From: Taiwanofungus camphoratus
Taxonomy: Eukaryota > Basidiomycota > Agaricomycetes > Polyporales > Taiwanofungaceae
Assembly: GCA_003999685.1 (NCBI GenBank)
Contig: CP021230.1
Span: 930,001-994,000, forward strand
Length of the DNA: 64,000 bases
Direction: 5' to 3'
Position 1 is the first letter of the stretch. Every line of letters begins with the position of its first letter. The notes beneath the pieces were generated by a model that was not told the DNA's origin, ran no database searches, and saw nothing but the letters and a program-made list of their open reading frames with translations. Below, in pieces: positions 44,701 through 56,575 of this stretch. The translations under genes and the position numbers were made by a program.

Positions 44701-46285
44701 ACGTATTGCTAGTGGATTTAAGATTCTCGCGAATCTCAAACTCACTAATGTCTGGTAAAGTCAACTCCTCCCATTGAGGAATTTCGTCCACAAATGACAG
44801 ATCCACCGGCCATGGGTTGGCAGGCGTGAACTGAGCTTAAAAAGCACGACTAAGATCAGCCGCACTTTGGACTGGCGCACCGTTAGCTTGCCGCAGCTGA
44901 ATAGTGGCCTCTTGCCATCTCGGCTTTGTCCAGGCGACAAAGTCAGAGATTAATTGAGGATTGGATTCATCCATGATCCGATCAAAGTGTGCGCGCTTTG
45001 CCCGCTTCGTGGCAAGGCGAAGCGTTGCACGTTGTTTATGCCGTTCGGACCGAATTTCGGCGGCAACATCATATGCATCTGCAGTGGCCTGGGCGCCAGG
45101 TCCCAACTGATGACGTATGTAGTGGTACTGTCCAGACGCCGCACTGAGGCGGTGCTGTGTATTCGCCAGCTTGGTGGCCACGCGGGAGCATGCAGCGTCC
45201 CACCACGACTTTGAACGTTTGGATGGGCGTTTTACTGCCGAAAACTCCATCCATAGTCATTGGAGGTCTCGCTCGAGGCGGTCCCCCATTCTTTCAACAC
45301 CTTGAGCGCTGCTGAAATGTGTAGGGTAATCAGCGAACAGTTTTGCCGATGCCGTCACGAATTGTTGAGCCACGTTGCCTGTGCAAGGAATACCCCGCAC
45401 CGGTTCCGGTTCAACCTCAATCGGCATCTCCCACCACAGGACCGCATGGTCGCTGTTGTGGCGATGTGACATAAGTACATGGAGGTCTTGGCCTTCATAG
45501 TACACTGGGTCGATCCACACCAAGTCAATGACTCCAGGCGTGAGAGCGATATTATGGGAACGCCAAGTGACTGGACCGTCCTGGGCGTTCATCAAGACCA
45601 GATCGAGTTTGGCCTGGGCCAACTCAATGAGGCGATTGGAATCAGCGTAGTGCGGAGGCCACACCCGAGATCCCGCAGCTCGTGTATCCCACAATGGGTG
45701 GCGAAGATTGAAATCCCCGCACATACACGCAATGGGTGGAAGTGCATATACACGTGTTTCTAAGTATCTGATAGCATCAAAGGTGGTGCTGTCGTTGTAC
45801 ACGTTCAGGACATTAAAGTCTCCGGACGGAAGCTTGAGCGCTACCAGAAGGCAATCCTTATGAGAGACGCTGTGGGTGACAACTTGCGGAGAGGCCGAGG
45901 CCCACCGCTTGTTGACGTAAACTGCGACCCTGGAATCTTTCGATGCCCCAAGGCACTTAAACGAGGCATGGGCAGACATATTCTCATACGCCTCCCCATC
46001 CTGTGACTTAGCTGAAGCCACATCCTTGATGCGTCCCCAATATATTTCTTGGATGCAGATAATATCCGCATCCCTATGACGTTCCAGCAGAATGCCAGTA
46101 TTTTTCGCTGATTTCTGGACATTTGCACTAATTATAGTGAGAATGGATCGATTATTCGGTTCATTCTCAACTTCTGCACCTACATCCGATGGGCTGGGTG
46201 TACGGTTGGGGTCCGGTGCCTCTATTGGAGACTCAGACCTATCAGGTATAATATTTACAGTCAATCTTTGTGATGTACTATACAT
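41786..46285 (-). pseudogene. LINE copy 2 ORF2: APE endonuclease, reverse transcriptase, RNase H
   Basis: From the 5' end: APE-type endonuclease (ISANVQKS, CIQEIYWG, CGDFNLRHPLWD, SHRHNSDHAVLWW, to about 45257). A linker follows, then reverse transcriptase (PGPDHVNWMW, LLDVSQFYPSINHDALVGIM, SQGSSLSLILSGVY, FYVDDGL). Next comes RNase H (LFTDGSYANAPSVRSGSAWL, AEMLALAHGLREA, VCSDNQSALD) and a C-terminal cysteine motif (CLCRVEETREHVLF). The order EN-RT-RH is that of the I/Tad/R1 group. Open stretches end at 45257, 44837, 44408, 44135, 42728 and 41786, so about five stops or frame changes interrupt it. The catalytic YVDD is kept. Confidence 0.85.
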
Positions 46286-46304
46286 AGGCAACTATAGAAT
46301 TGTC

Positions 46305-48932
46305 CACTTATGTGGCAGACCCTCCAGCACCTCGAGGCCTAGGCGTGCTCGAGTCACTGGAATGAATCTCTCCGCTTTCATGACCAGATACGCCTTCTGC
46401 ATCAGAAGGGTCCGTGATTTCAAATGACTCGCCCGAAGGTCCGGGCCGAGCAGGTTGTTTACCGCGTGCCTTTTCAGATAGGCCACGTAGCTTTCCTCGT
46501 GTAGCAGCTTTTGCTGCTGCCGCCCTTCCTTTGGCAACAGACACCACCGGTGGATGGGCCTTATGCCATTGTTGGTCACGTCGCTTCTTCGCCCACTGGC
46601 ACTTGGGCGAGTCAGCTTAGTGTCCGTCTTCACCAGTTTTGCCACAGTTGGGGCAGCTGGTATGTTCTGGTGGGCATGCAATGGTTTTCACCGACATCGC
46701 AGCCCGTCTTTGCACGCAACACGAAGCTTGTTCTTTGTGTAATGCCAAAATATGAGGTTCGCCACATTTGACGCAACACTCATGAGCTGATTGGCATAAT
46801 GGGGCAATATGGCCCCACCGCCAGCACCGAAGGCAGAGCGGGACGGCTGCAGTCTCGATCCACGGTTGTAAGCGGTACGTCTTGCCGAAAAGATGGACCG
46901 GCTTCTTCATGATCCGGATGGCCGTAGAGCCAGACCGGGTGTCGAAAATGGCAAAAATGAATAAGCCGCTGCCGCCCGAGGCCGATTGATACCGGGCCTT
47001 AGGCGAATGGTGTGGGTGTAGGACTAATTCCTCCGCCCACTCATTGTTTCGCACGAGTTCTTGGAACACTTCAAGCGGTGTATATTCGATCCTAGTTCCG
47101 TCCCGGTACAGCGGGAATGCCTTGATCGCCATCTGGGTGATGATGTGAGCCCAATCGAGCGATAGCCCTACCGGGTTCATTCCATCCGGTGCCACATGAG
47201 GTGCGACTAGTCGTCCCATGCCAGCTCAAAGTGCGCCCAATTCCATTGTGGAGGGGCGTTCACTGCATACCAAATGTACCTCCCCGTTTCCAGGTGGTAC
47301 AATAGCATTTACAAGATAGTTGACGGAGCCTCCCGCTCCAGCCAACAATTGTTGAACGACGACCTTGAGGCTGTCGAGATCTAGGAGATCGCTGAGTTCT
47401 AGTGCTCGGTCGAATCTAAGAACAACAGTCTTTGGGCTTATGCCCCGGGCCGGTTGTGTTGTGTGTTTAATCACAGGAGGGGGGCAGGTGGGTGTGGAAG
47501 CACCGATTGTGATTAATGGACGGGTAGGGTCCCGTGCCATCATTGTGGGGCCTATTCCACGTCCACGTCCTGATCCAGGGCGGAGGCAAGGGTCACGCGT
47601 GTGTCTGCTATCGCCTTGTCGAGCTGACGACTGGGCGGGGGCAGCCATACCTTGTGCAATGCGTAATGCATCTGACAGGGAAATGTTGGGGGCAATTTGT
47701 GCGATCTCAGTCGCTCCCCTAATGTCGTCCCAATTGGGACCATCATCTGCAGTCAAGTCAATTACTTGGGACGTGTTTGACCTTTTTGCCGCTGGAGAAG
47801 CTGCCCTACTCCTAGTTGGAGAGGGTGGTGCCACTCGTTTCTTGCCCTTGTCCGCAGGTGCGGTCTGAGGAACTTCTTTGGGTGGCGATTGGATGTGCAC
47901 CTGCTTGGGCGTCTGTTTGGCAGACGACGAGGCCGTGACAGAGGCGTAACCTGGTGCCGCAGCAGCTAGTCCTTCGACTCTTTTCGACAACGCGCAGAGA
48001 GTGGAGGTGTTGGTAGCGACAGCCTGGATGAGCTTGCCACTATCATTGGTAGTTGAGGTCGCAATGGCCCCAAGCGTTGTGCGTGCTCCTTCAAACCATT
48101 GATCGGATGGTTTGAGGAGCACTGATGTAAGTGCCACCAACATTTCGCCGATGGTTCTTCGTTGTTCAGCAATAGTGGATTCAAGCTCCGTCCTAATGTC
48201 GGTTAGTTCACGAACACGAGTAGCCAGATGGCCTATCCCGTTAAGATCCGCAAGATGTTCTGCTCCGATCAATGTGACCATTTGACTGGCCACTTGAAGA
48301 GCAGCTTGAGCGGTGTCCCGCCACTCAAGCCCATAGGCTTCAGCACGATACTTGTTAACATCCCTCCAAATGATGCATGTGTAAACATCCCGGTCGACGT
48401 GCAGAGTATACGAGATGTGTTGCAGCGATTCCCTGATGGCCGCTAGCAGGGAATCTGGAGTCTCATCTGGTGAGGAACAGGTGTCTTGGAAGACCTGCAC
48501 TTTGGGGGCCGTTGCATACATCGTGGCCTCGGGCAAAGCCGAGACATGCGATGCAGGCCCCCCCTGTGGGAAATCGATAAACGTGTTGTCCTTGATGTCC
48601 CTCTGGGGATTGCTCACCTCTGGTGTAGGGGTGGGCATGAAGGGCTGAGTTGGCATGAAAGCCTCTGCAGCAGCGGAGGGAGGTGGAGACGATTCTGGGA
48701 TCGTTTCCATCTCAAAGGAAGCTCCACGAGCAAGTCGTAGAGCCTCAACTTGAGCTTGGGTTTGAGATCCCCGCACATCAGGCGCAGGATATGGGGCAGG
48801 TTGCCCTGAAGGTGTACCGCCGGACACCCTCGAAGACGACGAGCCAGTTGAGGGCGTCCCAGTGACTTGAGAGTCACCAGCAGTATATTGGGAGCCAGTT
48901 GGATGGGAAGTGGGAGTGAAAGCAGGAGCCAT
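46305..48932 (-). pseudogene. LINE copy 2 ORF1 (nucleic-acid-binding, zinc knuckles)
   Basis: Starts ATG 48932 (MAPAFTPTSHPTGSQYTAGD). A Ser/Pro/Thr-rich N-terminus is followed by a coiled region (RVRELTDIRTELESTIAEQR) and a basic SPTRSRAASPAAKRSN stretch. A domain near the middle (VLRFDRALELSDLLDLDSLK) precedes zinc knuckles: CLRCWRWGHIAPLC, CCVKCGEPHILALH and CPNCGKTGEDGH. One in-frame stop at 47226-47228 interrupts it, with the frame continuing afterwards; a further break lies near 46617. ORF1 proteins bind LINE RNA in the retrotransposition particle. Confidence 0.8.
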
Positions 48933-48999
48933 TTGGACAACTAAGCTAGGGCGTCTAATGGAGATGGTGGTGGTACTGGTTCAAGAAGCGCGTTGCCAT

Positions 49000-49014
49000 G
49001 ACCGGAGCATACTC
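49000..49014. repeat. Target-site duplication of LINE copy 2 (right)
   Basis: Second exact copy of GACCGGAGCATACTC. It fixes the true 5' end of the LINE at 48999. Confidence 0.9.
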
Positions 49015-49170
49015 GAAGCTTTACGTCTGTATCATCCAACCCGTGTAGTTCTCCCTAACCTCCGCGAACTTCGATGGTACACCGAGGAGATGGACGTCTC
49101 GTATGCACCCATCTTCCTCACCCCAAGTTTGACGAGCTTCGCGTTCGTCGTTTCTCGCTCACATGTTACG

Positions 49171-49404
49171 CCCTGTAAAAAGGATAGTCAACCGTAGTCC
49201 CCAAATTGCGCCAGGTGACTATTATTGTGACTAAATCAGGGAGCGTAGTCACTCATTAGTCGCTTGAATTGACCACTCCTTGACTAATGCGTGACTATTT
49301 CCTCCAAATTTGGACAGATGGGGTTGAGAAAAATGACTAGCTAGTCCACTGGCACAATTTGGGGACTAGATTTGTGACTAGGTTGACTATCCTTTTTTAC
49401 AGAG
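49171..49404 (+). mobile_element. MITE family member 1 (234 bp)
   Basis: Terminal inverted repeats of CYCTGTAAAAA(A)GGATAGTC type, with a subterminal inverted TAGTCCCCAAATTG(C/T)GCCA. The interior is dense in TGACTA/TAGTCA motifs. Flanks TGTTACG and TCTCACG agree at five of seven positions, an imperfect 7-bp target duplication. There is no coding capacity. It lies in the F-box pseudogene. Confidence 0.85.
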
Positions 49405-49681
49405 TCTCACGGCTGGTAATCACTAAACTGTTATATCATTCGACGGCCTCTTTCCCGATGTATGATACGCTTCATTTAGACAGAGGTGAAAAGTCCTCGA
49501 TCCATCCACCAAGTCTTTTCATTATGTTTCAATTTTCGTCCTCTCACCGTCTATCAGATCTCTTGCATAGACGACCCTCGACAATCATGGGAATAAATCG
49601 GCTTCTTTGAATGCAACGTCCTCCACGGTATCGTACAAGCACCGGACCAAGGCAGAATTTCAAGATAATATTCCTCAAGCA

Positions 49682-52600
49682 TCATATGGAAAACCTCGCC
49701 CAGGTTTCAACTAGTCCATCTGTCATCTTTGTTGGCAGTGCCCACAGCGGCAAGAATGCTTTCACCTCCTCCAGTGCCGGTATACGTCCGCTGATTACAC
49801 CGGGATTCGTGCCACCAGCAGACCCACTTGCATACTCCGCCCACTCGCATGCTGCTCGTCCTTCCATCACTACAGAATTCGGGGCGTTGGTTGCTTCCCA
49901 TCCCACTTCCACCATAAATTCCCTATCCCAAATTCGGCTCCACAATCTAAGCTCCTTCACACCTTCTTTTGGCATCTCGTATCCAGGCAGTTGGAGGCCT
50001 TCTGCGTCCAGGGAATACGAAGGCACTGGCTGCTCTGCATCATGGACCAGATAATAGGTTATGGGCTTCTCAAAATATAGCCTGCATCCACGCGTATTCT
50101 TCCCCTTCAGTGAAATCAGAGCTCTCGTACTATTGAGGCGGATAGTCTTGACGTTGAGCCAGTCCACAGTCCGCACGGCATGTGATGATACAATTTGCGT
50201 GGTCTCACTGCCCTGAGTCAAATTATTTCCACCAGGTTCAGGCAACAAGCCCCCTTCCCATTTGCAAGTCCAGAGGCCAGGTCTCACCACGGCCTCTTCT
50301 GCACAGATGACATCCTTTCCCCAAGAAGAGGGCATTTCCGGGACGATAAAGCGGTCAATGTACCCGCGTAAGCCTGACAAAGAAGTGACGGCCCGAACGA
50401 TGCTGCCTGGCTGAGTTTGGACCGCATTCCCGATGCCAGCGCTGCCAGATTGAACACTGAACGGCTGTTCATGTGACAGAAAATGTGAGGGCTGGTCAAC
50501 CTCCACTGTCTGCTGGAAGAAGACTTTGAATGGTCTCTCCTGTGAGAATGGGAACATGATCCATGATACTATCAGTGAAAGAGCGAAGATCAACGTCGCC
50601 AGTACAGTGAGCCACGTGTGCAACTTGTGCGCAAACGGTGCAATGGGTATGAATATCAAAAGGGACAGGATGGATAGACCTGCGTATACTACAAGACGAG
50701 GGGATGTATGGTCAAGCCCGCAATCGCGGAGGAGAGCAAGTTTGCTTACCAGTCACTGGATTGCTTCCATCAACCATTGTGTTCATCAGGGAATGGAGAT
50801 GCAGCAATTCGACTTGGAAAAGGAGGAGCGTGATCAGAGGCACTGACACGACCAACTGCAAGAGCCACCACCCATGCTCATCGTATCTGCTGTTTTCTTC
50901 TGCTATGTCAGCTGCTCCACCTCCAGACACCGAACGGTCCTGGTGCATGAGCGGCGTGATTTCGGTGGGTTCCGTTTCCACCACTTCTCCCTGCTCTTCA
51001 TTGCTTTCCTCGGCGTTTGCTTCATTTGCTCCATTCTCTCCACTGCCCTCCCGGACCTCGTACAAAAGGCCCCTGACCAGCCTTTGCCCGACATCATTGC
51101 CTTCCTCAACCTGCTCATCTTCGACAGACAGGTCAAATCCGGCCTTCCTGCCAGCGTCGCCCTCCTTCATCCCTCGGACCACCCCTTCTGCCAAAGAGAT
51201 GCCAGCTGTGATCCATGCGCAGATATTCCATACCGTCACCCAGTAAAGTCCGCCTATGTGCCACTTCTGTATTGCGATGGTGGACAAAAGGAGGAAGAGC
51301 CAGGAGAGGAAGTAGTGTTCTAGCAGGATTACGAGTTTCTGAGAGGAGGAAGATGAAGGGAAGAAAGCCTGCATGATTTGAAGAGGCAAGACGATGGCGA
51401 GATAGGACAATGACAAAAAGGTGAGAAGGACGAGATAAGGACGCGAGTGGACAATCTGTGAACAAGGTGGTCAATATCAATCTGACTACAGGTAGATGAT
51501 GATACTGACATATGGATTCAGGTTGATATAGCCCACCACCAAACAGACGTGCGCTGCAGCCCCTACAGCAACAGCGATCCAAAACCGGCCCCAGCCGTTC
51601 AGGATTCCCAAAACTTGTCTTGCCTTCGCCCACCTTCCGATTGCGTGATTCCGCTCAGAAGCCTGTGGCACTGCATGCACGATATGTCAGTGGCGGATAG
51701 GAAAGGCCCCGTCCAATAACGAATGGATCGGGTTGGCGTACCGGAGGACTTCTTTGGCGCCAGCAAGATCATCGCGAGTAAGACCAATGTGACCACAGGT
51801 CCCACGGACAAGAGAACAACGTTTGTCACGAACAGCGCGCGCAGCGGGAAGAGCACCAGTTTGAGTCTCAGCACTGGGCCAGCCTATCAGCATAACAGTC
51901 CCAAGTTCCAGTAGCGGGACATACAGTCGAAATACACTGCTGCACCTCCATCACCTGTCGTTTGGTCGTCATTGAGTAGCGACAGTCCTGCCCCGTGGGC
52001 AGTTTCCAGCATTGCCCAGAGGGCCTTCCGGCCCTCCTCGTATCCCATTCCAGGAATTGAATCTCGGGGTGTGTGATAGTATGCCCGGTTCTTGTAGAAT
52101 GCGAAATCGAGGCCGGACATGCCACCCCTTTCGCCTGCCAATGGGACACGTCGTTAACGGTAGACCATGCATCTCTCATATCAGGAAATGCCTTTTAGTC
52201 CGCGTGCATACACCTGATAGTCTGTAGCACTCCTGACAACGCCTCGCGCGAATGCGTCTCCGGTCAAGACGTCTGCCTGTGGGTGGGATATGGCGCCCGA
52301 GAGGAATGAACGGGTGGGCGCTATGGACGTAGATCGGAAGAGTATGGGACGACTGGTCGTCAACAGATAAAGTTAAACGATGTCGTGAGATATTAGTGGA
52401 TACAACACCGACCCTCCAGACGCAGCGCCCTCGAGATTCATGAACGTCGATGTCAGATTCGACCACGGGTGCTTCCAAAACACGTAGGCACCATTGAGGC
52501 TGTCCTCTTCTCCGTTATTGAAAAAGAACACCGCCGTCCGGCGGGGCCGCCTGTCCGGGACCGAGAAGTATCGCACGAGCTCGAGGAGCGTGACGACGCC

Positions 52601-53254
52601 CATGCCGTCGTCCGTGGCACCGGGCGCGGTAGACACAGAGTCATAGTGCGCCGAGAAGAGCACGGCGTCCGGCCTCGCGTCTGGGGCGGACAACGGCGAA
52701 TCTGTCCCGTCGATTTTGACGAGGACGTTTGTGCCCTCGAAGTAGACTGCGTGATCACCGACGACGTACGACGCGTTCGAGGTCGTGTCGTCGGAGAGGT
52801 GGACGTGCGAGTGCTGTGCGGCGATGGGACTGAGTTGGGATAGGATATATGCGCGGACATCGTCGTTCGCGTGCGAGATATATGGGTGGGGATGGGTTGT
52901 GATCTGTTCCACGGGCCAATGCATGAGATATTAGTCGACTTGAATTGACAGGAGTTCGTGCTGGATAGGAACTCTGCATTGTAGATAAAACTAGAGTCGA
53001 CAATTCGCCTTATATTCGTGACGACAGCACAATAGCCAAACCTCCCGGTAATGTCAGCCGCTCACCTGATGCAAATCCGCGTATGCGCGATCCAAGTTCA
53101 GGCCCTTTGTGTTCTTCGGAACATCCGACAGCTGGTCAGCATACAACACCAAGGAGAATATCGCAGTATAAAGGGCGACAGTGAGGACAGTGACCGGTAC
53201 CGGCGTGAAGCTGAAGGGTACAGTAAAATACGCGCGTATATTCCTGCGCGTCAT
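49682..53254 (-). CDS. PFF1: Vacuolar membrane M28 metallopeptidase (Pff1/YBR074W-like)
   Basis: A multi-exon gene starting ATG 53254 (MTRRNIRAYFTVPFSF; first exon 53066-53254). Other exons include the one starting at 52903, then ~52181-52363, further small exons to ~51500, one within ~50712-51416, and the last at 49682-~50659. The peptidase lies at the N-terminus after one signal-anchor helix (VTVLTVALYTAIFSLVLYAD). It has FSAHYDSVSTAPGATDDGMG (His and Asp zinc ligands), FFFNNGEEDSLNGAYVF (catalytic Glu-Glu), SGLDFAFYKNRAYYHTPRDS (Asp and final His ligand). Many membrane segments and a large lumenal C-terminal domain follow (DRFIVPEMPSSWG, YLVHDAEQPVPSYSLD). This architecture is that of fungal vacuolar membrane proteases. 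An acidic loop (ANAEESNEEQGEVVETEPTE) separates the membrane blocks. Exact middle exons are not fully resolved. Confidence 0.85.
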
Positions 53255-55055
53255 GCTGCGACTGTGGAAGGTTAGCTCCAGGTGAATGCTACCGGGGCCC
53301 TCAGAGTCTGAGATGGATGGTTGATGAACCTTGCCTGAACATGGACAGCTGGACAGCCTGCGTTCGCGATGCGGGGTTAGTATGAACAAGTGAAACGGTT
53401 CAAGGTAAGTATGCGGGGGGAATACAATTATGTCATGCCGTGCCTGCCGAGCGGAAATATCGAGTCATTTGGATAGAACATTGGAATTTGTCTCGGTAAG
53501 CTTATGTCGATCTGTGGGAAATCCCAAACGCTGTCCGTACATACATGATGAAACACTTTCATTAGAATGAACGCATAGCACAGACTACTAGTATGTACTG
53601 AAAGGAACCGGTGAACATCCGCCGGCGCACTTATGCATCCGTACCAGTCGTCGGCAAGTCTAAGGAATCCGTTCAAGTAGCAGTGAACGTCCGTACCAGT
53701 CGTTGCACTTCTCTCCTGAAGTCCCCGCAGATAACACTAGTGTTATGCTGAGCAGGATCTGGGATCCTATGGGATTCTATCAAGTGTCATTCGAACTCAC
53801 TCATGCTCCACAGCCGCTATGCCTGACAAGTTGGGAAAGAGGCATACGGTCGCATCGCTTCCATATGAGTCCGCCAAGTTGATTGCAGTGAGTCTCCTGT
53901 TGCAAACAGAATTTCTCGCACCATCGTCCCTAACAGTATAACCTCTATTTGCATGATGGCATCCAAGGCCAATCCAAGCTGGGCAAGACGAGGGCAGAGT
54001 CTGACCAGCTATGACAGAACCGAGAATGTGATGCCCGATACTCTTCCCCACCTGTTGGTCGTCCCGATGCCCAGATCGTCTAGCGAAGGCTTAGACAAAG
54101 CCATGTTGACCAACGTTGCGTTGTCGAACTTGCACACTGGTCAGCATCGAATGCTGCGATCAAAGATACATGGTAAGAACCGTGTCGATGACCCTCACCT
54201 TACGAAGGATCAACTGATAAGTGCTTTTGAACCGCAGACACTTACCATGGCATGTGGATGCGTCAAATAGCCACCGGAAAAATATCGATGAGGAAAGAGC
54301 GAGTCCAGAGACGTGAGAGACAAATTCTTGAGACGAAGCGTTGGAGCGGCATCGACACCGTTTCCCGAGAGGTAAAATCTACTGAGCGATACAGCAAACC
54401 TTGACGCTCATGGGGCCCTATGCATAAGAGAAACGCAATAATTGTCAGTATCGGGGGAACCTGAAGAGACGTCATTCTGGCGCCTGATAACAATACATCG
54501 CCGTCTCGAACCTAAAGCGAGAACTGCTAACTTCAGCCATAAGCAGTGTATTCTTGTAAGACTCGCGGCATTGAACATCTTTACTGAACCAAGTACGGGT
54601 CGAGGCAGGCGTCTCCGTCATAGGAAGTGAACCTCCACCAATGAGTAAATACCGAGCTTTCCCTAAGCTCGGGCTTTAGTAAGCATGTAGTCGTTGGCGA
54701 GGCGCAGCGAGTGATGAACGAGCACTAGAACACGGTCAGTTATAGTCAGCTTCGCAGAATGAAAATGCTAGTCCGGCTTACCAGTGTTCTTTATACTTAT
54801 AGTCCATGTGAAGTAACTGCTTGCTGATTACCTTACATGTCCAGGTATATGGCGCCATCCGTATCCTACAAGCTCATCTGAGACTGCTGAACGCGGTCGA
54901 GGCATCCTTTATTGCAAAGACGCGATATGTGGTACCACTGACCATCTCAATAGTTGCCTGACGCAAAGTCCAAGTTGGGTAATGATGATGATGGCTCTGG
55001 CGTCGCAAGTGCTGAGTTTGGAGTGGGGTGGAGGCCTCGGAGGAGGTGGTGCTTT
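53255..55055. other. 1.8-kb stretch with no gene I can support
   Basis: It includes the promoter of the M28 gene. Short ORFs on both strands (for example near 53819-53890 plus and 54263-54493 minus) have no recognisable domain and no supportable exon chain. No repeat is obvious. Confidence 0.4.
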
Positions 55056-55263
55056 GTCCCCAAATTGCGCCAGGAGACTATTATGGTGACTATACCAGGG
55101 AGCATAGTCACGCATTAGTCGCTTGAATCGACTACACCTTGACTGATGCGTGACTATTTTCTCCAAATTTGGACAGCGGCGTTGAAGAAAAATGACTAGT
55201 TAGTCCATTGGCGCAATTTGGGGACTAGGTTTGTGACTAGGTTGACTATCCTTTTTTACAGAG
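55056..55263 (+). mobile_element. MITE family member 2 (left end missing)
   Basis: Same orientation as member 1 and closely similar, but begins at GTCCCCAAATTGCGCCAGGA and lacks the outermost ~26 bp of the left inverted repeat. The right end (GTTGACTATCCTTTTTTACA then GAG) is complete. Confidence 0.82.
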
Positions 55264-55371
55264 GGTGACGGGTGAATGGAATGATTTTCGATCGAAGTAA
55301 GGGACTTAAATAAGTAGCAATAAGTAAAGTTTATAGTCGATTTTTGCCATTGATTCCCCGTGATACTCTTT

Positions 55372-55520
55372 TCTGAGTCCTAAAGCCGATTCATACTGTC
55401 CTTCGCCTTGCCTTGCCTGAATTATACGAGGGCAGATATAAGTACTCTCTTCTCAGTCCTGAAGCTGGTCCGTGCTGTCCTTCGCCTTGCCTGATGAAGG
55501 TACGAGGGCAGATTAAGTTG
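55372..55520. repeat. Imperfect tandem direct repeat, two units of ~70 bp
   Basis: Both units read CTGAGTCCTRAAGCYG-like, then TGCTGTCCTTCGCCTTGCC (first unit TACTGTCC), then a TACGAGGGCAGAT close. Non-coding; no link to a gene is visible. Confidence 0.6.
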
Positions 55521-55869
55521 CCGAAGGTTACGGAGGCTTGCAGTTCGTTGTCGCCCATAGTGTAGGGCCTTCGCATATAGCGGCGGTTAATACTTGGAGA
55601 CTTAGGCTTTCGTACGACCAAGTCAACGATGATATTGTCTTGTTTCTGTGTGTCCGGGATCATCTAATGCTGTTACGGCTGTGCCCTACTCTCCCAGCTT
55701 CCATTTACATTAGCTCCGCACGCTGATTGTGATATATGTACCAGACCTGAGGCCTGAGGTTGCACCTTGCCTTTCAATTGTATGACAGGACACTTTCTGA
55801 AAGAAAGTTGAAATGTGTCACCTCCTGCTGGACTGTTACTCCGGCGTCTCTTTCAGACTTTCTGATCTG

Positions 55870-56575
55870 ATTGCCAAGGAAGCTACAGGTATGGATGGAG
55901 GACCCACAAAAGCCACATGAGTGCACACACTGCGAAGAGCCAAGGAAAAATTCGAACAAGAGTGGATACGCACATGGAAAAGCACACCGTCTACAGGACG
56001 ATACGCTACAGCGAACCAACTCCAGCAACAACTCCACCCAAGAAAACCCTTCCTGACGCTCCCAAGAGAAGTCTTTGGGAGACTTGTACAATGCCGCACA
56101 GGACATGGCTTCATAGGTGAGTACTATGCACAGTTTGTACCATCTGAAACAGTTGACTGCCCATGTGGAGCAAAATGACAGACCCGACAACATATATTGC
56201 AACAATGTCCTAGATACAATCAACACAGGTACATCCTACAGAACGCAAGCAAGACCATCAAACTACCCATCATTCTCGGCACGCAAAACGGTATCAAAGC
56301 ACTAGGGAAGTTCATAAAATAAAGCGGTGCGATGACGAAGAGCGGAGAGAGGAGAGGTGAAGATGGGCAGGAGAAAAATGCGGAGATACTGATAATCAAC
56401 GAAGAAGCTAGGAGAAATAAAAAGGAACACAACGAGAAGATTTCCAATGAGAGACAGAGAGACAATGAAGGATAGAGGCAACAGAGCATAGTGTTTGCTG
56501 CATGGCAACACCACCTACTCCCCCACATGAAATGACATTTGCATACACCAGGGGAACATATACGACTTGCACCCC
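55870..56575 (+). mobile_element. 3' fragment of a second LINE family (RNase H C-terminal region and tail)
   Basis: The frame from 55921 reads EWIRTWKSTPSTGRYATANQ, TLPREVFGRLVQCRTGHGFI, GEYYAQFVPSETVDCPCGA. After a stop it goes on with QTRQHILQQCPRYNQHR and LPIILGTQNGIKALGKFIK. This is the well-known C-terminal motif of basidiomycete RT-RNase H retroposons (CRTGH, FVPSE, CPCG, QTREHIL). It is a different family from copies 1 and 2. A purine-rich 3' region follows. The left end is abrupt: a heavily 5'-truncated, dead copy. Confidence 0.8.

Larger units (their letters stand above)
41479..48999 (-). mobile_element. Near-full-length LINE (Tad/I-like, with APE endonuclease and RNase H), copy 2
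   Basis: A 7.5-kb element on the minus strand between two exact 15-bp duplications. It has a 67-bp 5' UTR, ORF1 (about 46305-48932), ORF2 (about 41786-46285) and a 3' UTR ending in a ~17-nt poly(A). Having both ORFs and the 5' UTR it is full length or nearly so. Its coding frames contain several stops (listed with the ORFs), so it is dead. It is the only complete representative of the family here. Copy 1 (21930-25161) is a truncated relative with the same 3' UTR. Confidence 0.92.
41023..49300 (+). pseudogene. F-box protein pseudogene split by a LINE and a MITE
   Basis: It starts ATG 41023 with MRRCPLVAEIVDSIIEYAIP and ALALTSRSFS, the F-box opening seen in the intact gene at 60140-61920. The frame has stops (for example after SRSFS near 41142) but stays recognisable through YASRIKRLGYMNF to 41478. 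It resumes at 49015 with LRLYHPTRVVLPNLRELRWY and TPSLTSFAFVV, which matches LLPNVHRLMWTT and GPCLKSLCLHF of the intact gene. The right end is uncertain because a MITE (49171-49404) sits in it. F-box proteins give substrate choice to SCF ubiquitin ligases; this copy is dead. Confidence 0.75.

Noticed and set aside
52469-52843. 124-codon plus-strand ORF
   Set aside because: Antisense to the M28 peptidase exon that contains the zinc ligands.
53797-54493. Possible small gene between the M28 protease and MITE 2
   Set aside because: Short frames on both strands, no domain and no coherent exon chain.
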